Assembly: GCA_012960535.1 (NCBI GenBank)
Contig: DUBB01000050.1
Location: forward strand, 146,620 to 195,350
Length of the DNA: 48,731 nt
Direction: 5' to 3'
Source: Gammaproteobacteria bacterium
Lineage (GTDB): Bacteria > Pseudomonadota > Gammaproteobacteria > Pseudomonadales > Azotimanducaceae
The notes beneath the pieces are model-generated. The model had not been told where the DNA came from, did not search any database, and saw only the letters and a list, made by a program, of their open reading frames with translations. A program made the translations under genes and the position numbers. Shown here one piece after another: positions 19,456-27,760 of this stretch. Position 1 is the stretch's first letter; each line of letters begins with the position of its first letter.

Positions 19456-20133
19456 ATGGAACTAGCAAAACCCTATATCGATGTCGGTATTCAGACCAAT
19501 CAGCGCGATGCAATGCTTGATTTCTGGGGCAGGCAAGTGGGCCTTCCTTACGAAGAACTGTTGAAGGTGGGGGGTGGTAATCATCAGCACCGGCATAGCT
19601 TGAACGGTTCTGTGTTCAAGCTGAATCATCTTCGCGATGAACTTCCCAGTCAGACGATGTCCGGTTATAACGGTCTGTTGATTGCCAGTGATGATATTGA
19701 AGAACCCGTCACCCTGTATGACCCGGACCGTAATCGGGTCACCTTGATTCCGGAAGGTGAATTTGGTGTTGACCATATAGGGATTGAGCTGGAAGTCTCA
19801 TCGATCGCAGCATTCCAGCATTTTTATAGACGCGTACTTCGAATAGAGGAAGTAGCTGAAAATTGTTTCAAGTGGGGGACGACGTTGCTGTTTCTCGAGG
19901 AAAACCCTGGTCACCAGCCTTGCCTGGAGATGCGCGGTGTTGGTTTTCGTTATATTACCGTTCAGGTCTGGGATGTGGATGAAGAATATCGTGGCTTTAT
20001 CGATAGAGGGGGCAGCCAGGGGAGTCCGCCAAGGACGCTGGGAACAACGGCAAGGATCTCATTTGTCCGAGACCCTGATGGCAATTGGATTGAAATCTCC
20101 CAGCGGGCCTCGTTAACAGGGGATTTGCCTTAA
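19456..20133 (+). CDS. VOC-superfamily (glyoxalase/dioxygenase fold) protein
   Basis: 225 residues from the ATG at 19456 (the frame runs on upstream into the GST gene, but AKPYIDVGIQTNQ is a natural beginning). Two VOC modules: a first to about 98 (ends LYDPDRNRVTLIPEG) and a second from about 103, with GVDHIGIELEVSS and a terminal DPDGNWIEISQR whose Glu is a usual metal ligand. Members are dioxygenases, lyases or isomerases; no specific function can be assigned. It lies between a GST and an amidohydrolase, hinting at ring or ether cleavage product processing. Confidence 0.78.
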   Translation: MELAKPYIDVGIQTNQRDAMLDFWGRQVGLPYEELLKVGGGNHQHRHSLNGSVFKLNHLRDELPSQTMSGYNGLLIASDDIEEPVTLYDPDRNRVTLIPEGEFGVDHIGIELEVSSIAAFQHFYRRVLRIEEVAENCFKWGTTLLFLEENPGHQPCLEMRGVGFRYITVQVWDVDEEYRGFIDRGGSQGSPPRTLGTTARISFVRDPDGNWIEISQRASLTGDLP

Positions 20134-20198
20134 CGTCGGTGGCAGGTGCAGGTGCCTGATTGGCAACGAGCCCGCAGGGATTGAGTTGTAAGGGCTGT

Positions 20199-20229
20199 AT
20201 AACTAAGTAGGCCATAACTAAGCGTGGCC
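20199..20229. repeat. Tandem direct repeat, 2 copies of 15-16 bp
   Basis: ATAACTAAGTAGGCC at 20199-20213 is followed directly by ATAACTAAGCGTGGCC at 20214-20229. The second copy ends where the ribosome site of the next gene begins. Confidence 0.7.
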
Positions 20230-20243
20230 AGGAGGATCAGAAA

Positions 20244-21053
20244 GTGGTAGAACGCGCGGTTGATTCGTTGATTAATTCAAGTTTTCTGTCACCCGGAAGC
20301 GATGCTGCATTAAGTTATTTGTTTAAAGATATTGGTGCCAGGAGAAAAATTGATTCAGCAACAGCACTGCTTGAAATACTGGATGAGTCCGATATAGGGG
20401 CTTGTGTCATTTCTATTATGGAACCGGATCATGCCCAGTGGGTGGTCGATGCGCATTTGCAGTATCCCAGTAAAATTCTTCCGGCAATGATTGTTAACCC
20501 CATCAATGGTTTCAAGGAAATCGAGAAGATTAAGGCTTACCATGAGCAGTATAATGTTCGTTGTCTGAGAATACCCCCATTCAGAACGGGTTTGCCGCCA
20601 ACTGATCGAGTTTATTGGCCTTTTTATATTAAAGCGCTGGAATTAGACCTGGCCGTTTCCCAGAATGCCGGTATGCCAGGTCCGAGAAGGCCGGGCTTTG
20701 TTCAGAACCCTATCTACTATGATGAGGTGGCCTTCCACTTTCAGGAATTGCGCTTGATCATGACTCACTGTGGGCAGCCATGGATAGAAGAAACGATTTC
20801 CACGATCAGTCATTGGGACAATGTTTATATGTCCTGCTGTGCGGTTGCCCCGAAATACTGGCCAGAGAATTTTGTCCATTTCATTAATACCCGGGGTAAG
20901 GAAAAAATGATGTTTGGTACCGAGTATCCAACCATTGACTGGCAAAGATCCCGGCAGGAAATAGCCGATCTTGCTTTGCGAGAATCTGTTGCCGAGTCGT
21001 TTTTTAAAGGTAATGCGTGCCGAGCCTATAATTTTGATTTTGATGTGAGCTGA
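20244..21053 (+). CDS. Amidohydrolase_2-family protein lacking the metal motif
   Basis: 269-residue member of the decarboxylase-like amidohydrolase family. The GTG start is set by a perfect AGGAGG 9 bp upstream, and an in-frame TAG at 20208 shows nothing is missing further up. Strand 1 reads AVDSLINSSF where relatives have D-x-H, so the first metal-binding pair is absent. MTHCGQPW keeps H175, but the usual GSDYP/GTDYP aspartate is E227 in FGTEYPTIDW. It could be a metal-independent hydrolase or an enzyme with shifted chemistry. Followed 5 bp later by the LLM gene; together they look coupled. Confidence 0.78.
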   Translation: MVERAVDSLINSSFLSPGSDAALSYLFKDIGARRKIDSATALLEILDESDIGACVISIMEPDHAQWVVDAHLQYPSKILPAMIVNPINGFKEIEKIKAYHEQYNVRCLRIPPFRTGLPPTDRVYWPFYIKALELDLAVSQNAGMPGPRRPGFVQNPIYYDEVAFHFQELRLIMTHCGQPWIEETISTISHWDNVYMSCCAVAPKYWPENFVHFINTRGKEKMMFGTEYPTIDWQRSRQEIADLALRESVAESFFKGNACRAYNFDFDVS

Positions 21054-21058
21054 AGTAA

Positions 21059-22075
21059 ATGAAAGTTGATGTTTCCGTCAGTGCTGACCTCAGTCAGGTA
21101 GGAAGGCAGGCGCAGCGAGCTGAAGCGCTGGGTTATGACGGGCTTAAGATCGCTGAGCTTGAGCATGATCCGTTTCTGCCGCTGACGCTGGCAGCGGAGC
21201 ATACCAGTCGCATTGAGCTGATGACTTCAGTGGCGGTTGCTTTTGCCCGCAATCCCATGAGCATGGCGCATCTTGGCCACGACTTGAATGCATTTAGCCA
21301 GGACAGGTTTATCCTGGGCCTGGGCACGCAGGTTAAACCGCATGTTACCCACCGGTTTGGAATGCCCTGGCACAGGGCACCCAGGCAGATGCGAGAATTC
21401 ATCAATGCCATGCACCACATTTATGATTGTTGGTACCAGGGTGATCGACTCGATTTCCAGGGCGAGTATTACCAGCATACCTTGATGCCAAGCACGTTTA
21501 CCCCGAAAAATTCGAAGTGGGGCAGGCCAAGAATATTTCTATCGGCAACAGGACCGCTGATGACCAGAGTCGCTGCTGAGACAGCAGACGGGTTCATCAT
21601 GCATCCCTTTACGACGGAAAAATTCATCAGAGAAGTTAACTTGCCTGCTGTTGCAGCCGGCCTGGCCACCGTTGAAATGGATCGATCCGATTTTGAAATA
21701 GATTTCTCACCCTTGATTGCAACCGGTAATTCGGATCAGGAGATTAATCATGCGATTGAAGTAGCCAGGGGAAGAATTGCTTTTTATGGTTCTACACCGG
21801 GATACCGAATGGTTCTGGAGGCGCATGGCTGGGGAGAACTGCAGACCGAACTGAACAAGCTGATGAAACAGCATCGCACTGAGGAGATGGCGATGCTGAT
21901 TGAAGACGACATTCTGGCCGCATTCACGATCGTTGGCTCGCCTGATGAAATCGTCGATGAATGGGTGGGGCGTTTCGGTGACCTGATTGATCGCACCAGT
22001 TTCAATGCAGGTGCGCTTGATGACCAGCAGGTCGGCTCGATACTGGAAAAATTACACCAATGTGCGCACCAGTAA
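21059..22075 (+). CDS. LLM-class flavin/F420-dependent oxidoreductase
   Basis: 338-residue luciferase-like TIM barrel, paralog of 3244-4257. GYDGLKIAELEHDPFLPL opens the protein, TSVAVAFARNPMSMAHLG is near 60, FILGLGTQVKPHVTHRFG near 82, LSATGPLMTRVAAE near 160. The subfamily (TIGR03617 type) is best known from actinobacteria that make F420; no F420 synthesis gene is in this window, so FMN use is equally possible. Starts 5 bp after the amidohydrolase stop. Likely oxidises the pathway substrate. Confidence 0.85.
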   Translation: MKVDVSVSADLSQVGRQAQRAEALGYDGLKIAELEHDPFLPLTLAAEHTSRIELMTSVAVAFARNPMSMAHLGHDLNAFSQDRFILGLGTQVKPHVTHRFGMPWHRAPRQMREFINAMHHIYDCWYQGDRLDFQGEYYQHTLMPSTFTPKNSKWGRPRIFLSATGPLMTRVAAETADGFIMHPFTTEKFIREVNLPAVAAGLATVEMDRSDFEIDFSPLIATGNSDQEINHAIEVARGRIAFYGSTPGYRMVLEAHGWGELQTELNKLMKQHRTEEMAMLIEDDILAAFTIVGSPDEIVDEWVGRFGDLIDRTSFNAGALDDQQVGSILEKLHQCAHQ

Positions 22076-22211
22076 AAACCGCGGTGAAGCGCTAGCCAGC
22101 ACCTTTTGGCGGCATCCTGCAGAAAAAAGTATTTCCCCGCGGTAAAACTCTGTTATGTTCGATCCATTACGATTTAATGATCAGAAGCATAACATTGAAA
22201 AGGAGAATGCC

Positions 22212-23351
22212 TTGAAATCGCCGATTTGTGACACGCTGGGAATTGAATTTCCGTTAATTGCCTTCACTCATTGCCGGGACGTGGTTTGTGAAGTCTCTAA
22301 AGCAGGGGGTATGGGCGTACTGGGGGCGGCTGGTTACACACCCGATCAGCTTGAAATAGAGATGCAGTGGATTGATGACCATATTGGTGGCAAGCCTTAT
22401 GGTGTAGACCTTATTGTTCCCACGTCAATGGCCAATAAAGATGAAAGTTTATCGGCGGAAGAGATACATGCAATGATCCCTGATGAACATAAGAATTTTG
22501 CCGCAGGTGTCCTGGCCCGGCATAATGTCGACACAGCGGATGTCTACCAAAGCGGCCCAACCCGGGGTAATGGCGGGTTTCTGGGTGAGGGACGGGCAGC
22601 AAATATTCTCGACGTTGCCTTTGCTCACCCGATCAGCATCATTGTTAATGCGCTGGGCGTACCGCCCCGCTACATGCTGGAACTGGGCAAGCAGCACAAC
22701 GTACCGGTAGGCGCCCTGGTCGGCGCTAAGCACCACGCGGTCAAACAGGCAGAGGCCGGGGTCGACATTCTTATAGTCGCTGGCACGGAAGCGGGTGGCC
22801 ATTGTGGCGAAGTATCAACCATGGTTCTGGTTCCAGAAGTTGCCCAGGCTGTTGAAAAATATCCGCATGTGTCTGTCTTGGCAGCAGGCGGTATTGTCAC
22901 AGGTCGACAGATGGCGGCTGCCATGGCCATGGGGGCTGATGGCGCCTGGACGGGATCCGTCTGGCTGACAACCCAGGAAGCAGAAACGTCACCGGTTATA
23001 AAGGAAAAGTTACTGGCAGCAGGCTCGAGCCAGACAGTTCGCTCGCGCAGCCGGACCGGTAAATATTCGAGGCAGATCAGGTCACCCTGGACCGATGCCT
23101 GGGAGCTTAGCGAAGATGCGCCGGATCCACTGGCTATGCCGCTGCAGTCTTTAGTGAGTGAGCCGGCTCTGGCCAAGGTAACTAAAATGGCGGAGATCGG
23201 TCATGAAGGCGCAAAGCAGCTGGCCACTTTCTTTGTGGGGCAGGGCGTGGGTATGATGAATCAGTCGCTGACTTCGCGTCAGGTGGTGTATGATTTTATG
23301 GAAGATTTTCTTGCCGCTAATGAGCGTCTGGGGAAGATTGTCAATGACTGA
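22212..23351 (+). CDS. Nitronate monooxygenase family protein
   Basis: FMN TIM-barrel enzyme, 379 residues from a TTG at 22212. That start has AAGGAG 6 bp upstream and gives the family beginning LKSPICDTLGIEFPLIAF; an ATG at 22155 in frame adds 19 unfamiliar residues. SKAGGMGVLGAAGYTPDQL is near 31, VAGTEAGGHCGEVSTM and AAGGIVTGRQMAAAMAMGADG hold the FMN phosphate site, and GSVWLTTQEAETS follows. Oxidises nitronates or reduces related enoyl substrates. The last bases overlap the cupin start by 8 bp. Confidence 0.85.
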   Translation: MKSPICDTLGIEFPLIAFTHCRDVVCEVSKAGGMGVLGAAGYTPDQLEIEMQWIDDHIGGKPYGVDLIVPTSMANKDESLSAEEIHAMIPDEHKNFAAGVLARHNVDTADVYQSGPTRGNGGFLGEGRAANILDVAFAHPISIIVNALGVPPRYMLELGKQHNVPVGALVGAKHHAVKQAEAGVDILIVAGTEAGGHCGEVSTMVLVPEVAQAVEKYPHVSVLAAGGIVTGRQMAAAMAMGADGAWTGSVWLTTQEAETSPVIKEKLLAAGSSQTVRSRSRTGKYSRQIRSPWTDAWELSEDAPDPLAMPLQSLVSEPALAKVTKMAEIGHEGAKQLATFFVGQGVGMMNQSLTSRQVVYDFMEDFLAANERLGKIVND

Positions 23352-23658
23352 AGATCATCCCATAGCAACTGAAATTGTTTTTGAAGACGATACGGTTCGT
23401 GTCTGGAACCAGCACGTGCCGGCCGGAGGTAGTATCCCCAGGCATCGCCACGAGCATGATTATTTTTTGTTGAATATATCCGGAACAGGTCCCATCGCCG
23501 TGCAGTTTCATGAAGACACCGGCGGGGCAATGGGTGACAGCATAGAATTTTCCCCTGTCCCCGGCAAAGCAGATTTTATCCGAAAAGGCCATGTCGAAAC
23601 CGCGACCAATCTGGGTGAAGCGTACAGAGCGATTCTGGTGGAACTGAAGCAGACGTGA
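23344..23658 (+). CDS. Small cupin-domain protein
   Basis: 104 residues starting at the ATG overlapping the end of the nitronate monooxygenase gene. The single cupin barrel shows GSIPRHRHEHDYFLLN, where H-x-H-x-H-D metal ligands would sit (around 31-37), and EFSPVPGKADFIRKGHVETATN as the second cupin motif with its His. It could bind Fe, Mn or Zn as a dioxygenase/isomerase or be a stability partner. Translational coupling to the upstream gene implies a shared pathway. No reaction can be named. Confidence 0.75.
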   Translation: MTEDHPIATEIVFEDDTVRVWNQHVPAGGSIPRHRHEHDYFLLNISGTGPIAVQFHEDTGGAMGDSIEFSPVPGKADFIRKGHVETATNLGEAYRAILVELKQT

Positions 23659-23727
23659 AATATCGCGATCCTGCCCAGGTAGGTGCCTGTTTCCACTACG
23701 GTAAAGTACAACCCAGGGGTAGAGCCG

Positions 23728-24768
23728 ATGATCAATAGCCAATGGCAGTTAGCGCACACCCCCAGTGGCGGATGGCCGGTGGATCAGGATTTTGTACTTA
23801 ACCAGGAGGAGGTTCCCGATCCGGCGCCTGGGCAGGTACTGACCCGTACGATTTACTTGTCTATGGACCCGTATCAGTGGGGCCGAAGGCGTAATGGCAC
23901 GGAAGTACCAGGTCAGGTATGCCATGGCCGGACGGTTGCCCAGGTTGTGTCCAGTAACGAGGGACCATTTGAGCCTGGGGATTATATTTTCAACACCAAT
24001 GGCTGGCAAAGTTATGGCCTTACAGGGCAGGGCATCAGTCATTTTGGTTATATGCACCCGCGGCGTTTAGATCCTGGCCAGGCTCCTCTGTCCACTGCGA
24101 TCGGCGTTTTGGGGATGCTGGGATTAACGGCTTATTCGGGGCTGGTCATTCAGTGTCAACCTCGTGCTGGCGAAACTGTTGTCGTTTCTGCTGCATCGGG
24201 TGGCGTAGGACAGGTGGCAGCACAATTGGCTAAGCTGGCTGGTTGCCGAGTCGTTGGTATCGCCGGCACAGCAGAGAAAGTCAGGTTTTGCCTGGAACAA
24301 TTGGGGCTCGATGCCTGTGTTTCCCATTTGGCTGAAGATTTTCCAGAGCAGCTTCATAATGCGTGCCCTGATGGCTGCGATATTTATTTTGAAAATGTCG
24401 GCGGCAAGGTTTATGAGACGGTTCTGGGATTGCTCAATAGCAGAGCCAGGATTACTGTCTGTGGGATGATATCCCAGTACGGTAATACCGATGGTAGCGA
24501 TGCCCGTGAGGTATGGAAGGCCACTGGCCAGCGCGTGTTTGATGCGCAGCAGGTTGAAGTTCATTCCCTGTTCGTTGGAAATTTCGTTGATCAGTATCAG
24601 GATCGGTTTTTGGCCGAAGTCAGTGATTATGTTCGGGATGAAAAGATGTTTTATAGAGAAGATCGCTGGTCCGGCCTGGAAAAGGCGCCGGTGGCTTTCC
24701 AAGCCATGCTGGCGGGTCGAAATTTTGGTAAGACCCTGGTGACGGTAGCAGATGAAACGCTGCCCTGA
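23728..24768 (+). CDS. NADP-dependent MDR oxidoreductase (leukotriene B4 dehydrogenase/CurA-like)
   Basis: 346 residues from the ATG at 23728, which has AGGGG-type sequence upstream and removes 15 unfamiliar residues. The zinc-free MDR pattern YLSMDPYQWGR is near 50, GMLGLTAYSGL near 132, and the nucleotide fold ASGGVGQVAAQLAKLAGC near 158. YFENVGGKVYETVL and the C-terminal GKTLVTV are typical of double-bond reductases. Reduces the C=C bond of enones with NADPH, a plausible pathway step. Confidence 0.88.
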   Translation: MINSQWQLAHTPSGGWPVDQDFVLNQEEVPDPAPGQVLTRTIYLSMDPYQWGRRRNGTEVPGQVCHGRTVAQVVSSNEGPFEPGDYIFNTNGWQSYGLTGQGISHFGYMHPRRLDPGQAPLSTAIGVLGMLGLTAYSGLVIQCQPRAGETVVVSAASGGVGQVAAQLAKLAGCRVVGIAGTAEKVRFCLEQLGLDACVSHLAEDFPEQLHNACPDGCDIYFENVGGKVYETVLGLLNSRARITVCGMISQYGNTDGSDAREVWKATGQRVFDAQQVEVHSLFVGNFVDQYQDRFLAEVSDYVRDEKMFYREDRWSGLEKAPVAFQAMLAGRNFGKTLVTVADETLP

Positions 24769-24826
24769 AGGTACCGAGCAGACCTACATGGTTAACTGAA
24801 TATGAATTGCTAACTGGGAGTAATGT

Positions 24827-25573
24827 ATGGGAAGGTTTGCAGGCAAGTCGGTCATTGTTACCGGCGCAGCATCCGGTTTTGGAACAGCTATCGCAAGAAA
24901 GTTTTCCCAGGAAGGCGCCTGGTTGGTGCTTGCTGATCGAAATGTTGACGGTGCAGAAGCACTGGCGCGGGAATTGACCAATGCCATTGCAGTTGAGACG
25001 GATGTTGCTTTGGAAGCAGATAATGAGAACATGGTGAATGCCGCTGTGAAAGCCTACGGCAAGATAGATGTTCTCTGCTGTAACGCTGGAGCGCCTCATA
25101 AAGGCAGTTATATGACGAGAATGTCAACCGAGGATTTTGATTCCATGTGGAGCATTAATGTGAGGAGTATTTTTCTTGCGACCAAGCTGAGTGTGCCTCA
25201 TATGCCCGAAGGCGGCTGTATCGTCAGCACGGCTTCGGTGGGTGGCAAGCGACCTCGGCCTGGACTGGCAGCCTACAATGCCTCTAAAGCAGCCGTGATT
25301 AATTTAACGCAGACTATGGCAATTGAGCTGGCGCCGAAGATTCGCGCCAATTGCGTTTGCCCGGTATCTTCGGCTACTAATTTTGACTTCCAGGTCTCTG
25401 GCAAGAAAGATCTGGATCAAGCGCTGGAGGCAAAAGTGGTGGCAGGAATACCTATGGGCCGGCGAGCCCTGCCCGAAGATGTCGCTGATGCCTTTGCCTA
25501 TCTTGCCTCTGAGGAGGCTAAATTTGTAACCGGCATTGCGCTGGATGTAGATGGCGGTCGCTTGCTTTCATGA
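24827..25573 (+). CDS. Short-chain dehydrogenase/reductase
   Basis: 248 residues. Cofactor motif TGAASGFG at 12-19, NAGAP near 86 (NAG variant), and catalytic Y150-N-A-S-K154. The C-terminal FVTGIALDVDGGRLLS is the classical SDR ending. GGGAG 6 bp before ATG 24827 supports the start. Oxidises or reduces a hydroxyl/keto group with NAD(P). A short terminator-like hairpin at 25610 suggests this ends one transcript of the cluster. Confidence 0.92.
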   Translation: MGRFAGKSVIVTGAASGFGTAIARKFSQEGAWLVLADRNVDGAEALARELTNAIAVETDVALEADNENMVNAAVKAYGKIDVLCCNAGAPHKGSYMTRMSTEDFDSMWSINVRSIFLATKLSVPHMPEGGCIVSTASVGGKRPRPGLAAYNASKAAVINLTQTMAIELAPKIRANCVCPVSSATNFDFQVSGKKDLDQALEAKVVAGIPMGRRALPEDVADAFAYLASEEAKFVTGIALDVDGGRLLS

Positions 25574-25609
25574 CCCGGTAGCCCCGTTGGGCACCGCCGC
25601 TGACCGATC

Positions 25610-25627
25610 AAGCCGGGTCGGCTTTTC
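25610..25627 (+). terminator. Possible rho-independent terminator after SDR
   Basis: AAGCC / GGCTT stem with GGGTC loop followed by TTTCT. Also nested in a longer GACCCGG...CCGGGTC pairing beginning at 25573. The T-run is short, so efficiency is uncertain. Confidence 0.4.
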
Positions 25628-25889
25628 TAATTCGACATTGTGTTGTCTGCAGTTAACCGGGCCCCAGCGTATCCTCAACGCCGCCTGCCAGGGCTGGCAA
25701 TAAACTAGCAAGCTGCTAGGGCAGTACGGTTGCCGGTATCTGCCTTCGTGTCGAGCATCTCTGCACAAAATTGGCAATCCCTTTGGCAACACGGTTGTGT
25801 ATAAACAAGCCATAGCGGTATCGTTCCACCTGTCCCGCGCCTGATTGTGGTTTCGTCCGAGCATCCTTGCAGTTCTGTTGGCGTTTACA

Positions 25890-25934
25890 TTATTTGCCTT
25901 TAGGTTATTTACCTTTACGTTATTTGCCGGAGTT
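25890..25934. repeat. 15-bp tandem repeat, 3 copies
   Basis: TTATTTGCCTTTAGG, TTATTTACCTTTACG and TTATTTGCCGGAGTT lie end to end. The first two differ at 2 of 15 positions, the third diverges in its second half. Confidence 0.7.
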
Positions 25935-26030
25935 TTAGGGCCTTAAGCGGGTTACCGTGCGGGCATCGCTTGATAAGCTGCCTATAGAGAAGATATAAAC
26001 TAGGGTTTAATGCGGATAAAGGACTGGGCT

Positions 26031-27668
26031 ATGAATGGTAACGATTACATCGCAGAGATTCTCAAGGCCGAAGGTATTGACCTGATGACTTGCTTTCCCA
26101 ATAACCCGCTCATCGAAGCTGCTGCAAAGCAGGGCATCAGGCCGGTTGCCTTCCGACATGAACGTGGCGCAATTATGGCGGCTGATGGGATCAGCAGAAC
26201 CAGTGACCGGAATAAAATCGGCGTCGCGGCAATTCAATCCCAGGCTGGGGCCGAAAATGCCATGGGCGGTATTGCGCAAGCCTACGCCGATAGTATCCCC
26301 ATTCTGGTTTTGCCCGGAGGCGTGCTGCTGAACCAGATTGCCGTGAAACCGAATTTCTCAGCGGTGCATAATTACCAGGGCATAGTGAAGCAGGTGGAAG
26401 CCGTCTACCAGCCTGAAGACATCGGCAACGCGATGCGGCGTGCTTTTCATGCCCTGCGTAATGGGCCGGGTGGCCCCGTCGTTGTTGAGTTAACCGCTGA
26501 CGTTTGCATGAAAGAAATCCCGGATAATGCATTGAATTATCAATCGCCGCCCCGTGCATTAGCGCAACCCTCAGATTCTGACATCAGCGATGCGGTGAAG
26601 GCGCTTCGAGCAGCAAAGCGGCCGTTGCTTTGGGCTGGCCAGGGTGTACTCCTGGGTGGTGCTACCGCCGAGCTGAAGCAATTAGCAGAATTGACCGGAA
26701 TACCGGTATTTTGCACCATGCCCGGGAAGTCTGCGATGGATGAACGCCATCCCTTATGCCTGGGCGCGGGTAGTGGGCTTACCACCATGGCGGCGGGTAA
26801 GTGGTTGAGCGAATGTGATTTGATTCTAGCTCTGGGCTCGAGCCTGACCCGCACCTTCTACGGCCAGCCGATTCGTAGTAATAACAAAGTCTTAATCCAG
26901 AATACCGATGATGTCTCGGCGATCAGTCGCGATGAGAGCGTCGATATTGCCTTGCTGGGTGATACTCGCCTGACCCTACTCGCCTTGATCGATGCCATTA
27001 ACGATGAAACCGGCGGGCGTGGCTTTGGCGACGGAAAAAGCACGGCCAAACTAATTGCCGAGGTCAAAGCAGACTGGTTGAAACAGTGGCAACCTCTACT
27101 GACTTCAACAGAAGAACCTTTGAATACCTATCGAGTGATTCATGAGATAGATAAAAACCTGGACCGTGAAAACAGTATTGTCACCCATGATGCGGGTGCC
27201 CCAAGGGACTCGTTTGTGCCTTTTTACACAGCCACATCGCCGCACAGCTATGTGGGTTGGGGTAAGACAACCCACCTGGGATTTGGTATACCGTTAATGA
27301 TTGGCGCGAAGATGGCGAACCCGGAAAAATTCTGCCTCAACCTCATGGGTGATGCTGCCTTTGGTATGTCGGGGACAGATCTGGAAACGGCATCGAGAAG
27401 TGGTTTCGCTATCACTACAGTGCTACTGAATAATGGCAACATGGCAACTTATCCAAGAGGATTTCCCGAAGCGGGTAAGTTTGGGGTCGGTGAAATGCAG
27501 GGTGATTACGCAAAAATAGCTGAAGGCATGGGCGCAGTCGGATTGACCGTGACAAAAGCCTCGGCAATGGCGCCGGCCCTGCAACAGGCCAGGGAATTAA
27601 ACCAGTCTGGCCAGACCGTGCTCATTGATGTCCACTCGAATATGGAAGCCAGAAAATCTCGCTACTAG
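26031..27668 (+). CDS. Thiamine-diphosphate-dependent enzyme (acetolactate synthase-like)
   Basis: 545 residues from ATG 26031, chosen over ATG 26010 because AAAGGA stands 7 bp before it. Three ThDP-family domains in order: PYR domain with the activating E44 in FRHERGAIMAADG; central domain with RPLLWAGQGVLLGGA; PP domain with GD (G440-D441) through NN (about 467) binding Mg-ThDP. Could decarboxylate or ligate 2-keto acids (benzoylformate decarboxylase, oxalyl-CoA or sulfolactate types are relatives). Last plus-strand gene of the cluster; separate promoter likely because of the 457-bp gap. Confidence 0.85.
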   Translation: MNGNDYIAEILKAEGIDLMTCFPNNPLIEAAAKQGIRPVAFRHERGAIMAADGISRTSDRNKIGVAAIQSQAGAENAMGGIAQAYADSIPILVLPGGVLLNQIAVKPNFSAVHNYQGIVKQVEAVYQPEDIGNAMRRAFHALRNGPGGPVVVELTADVCMKEIPDNALNYQSPPRALAQPSDSDISDAVKALRAAKRPLLWAGQGVLLGGATAELKQLAELTGIPVFCTMPGKSAMDERHPLCLGAGSGLTTMAAGKWLSECDLILALGSSLTRTFYGQPIRSNNKVLIQNTDDVSAISRDESVDIALLGDTRLTLLALIDAINDETGGRGFGDGKSTAKLIAEVKADWLKQWQPLLTSTEEPLNTYRVIHEIDKNLDRENSIVTHDAGAPRDSFVPFYTATSPHSYVGWGKTTHLGFGIPLMIGAKMANPEKFCLNLMGDAAFGMSGTDLETASRSGFAITTVLLNNGNMATYPRGFPEAGKFGVGEMQGDYAKIAEGMGAVGLTVTKASAMAPALQQARELNQSGQTVLIDVHSNMEARKSRY

Positions 27669-27760
27669 AGATGCTGCCCCGCCTGACACAGATTAAATCT
27701 TAGCTTTGTGTGTCTATCGTTTTAAGTCGGGAATGGGTAATGAGCTTGGTTATGCCAATT

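Larger units (their letters stand above)
25574..26030. other. Intergenic region before ThDP enzyme
   Basis: About 457 bp. It contains a terminator-like hairpin at 25610 and a 15-bp triple repeat at 25890-25934. Beyond these I see no gene. The promoter for 26031-27668 must lie here. Confidence 0.6.

Noticed and set aside
22078..22146. Two CCGCGGT-like copies around the LLM/nitronate monooxygenase gap
   Set aside because: Only about 7 bp can pair across a large loop and no T-run follows; not a credible terminator.
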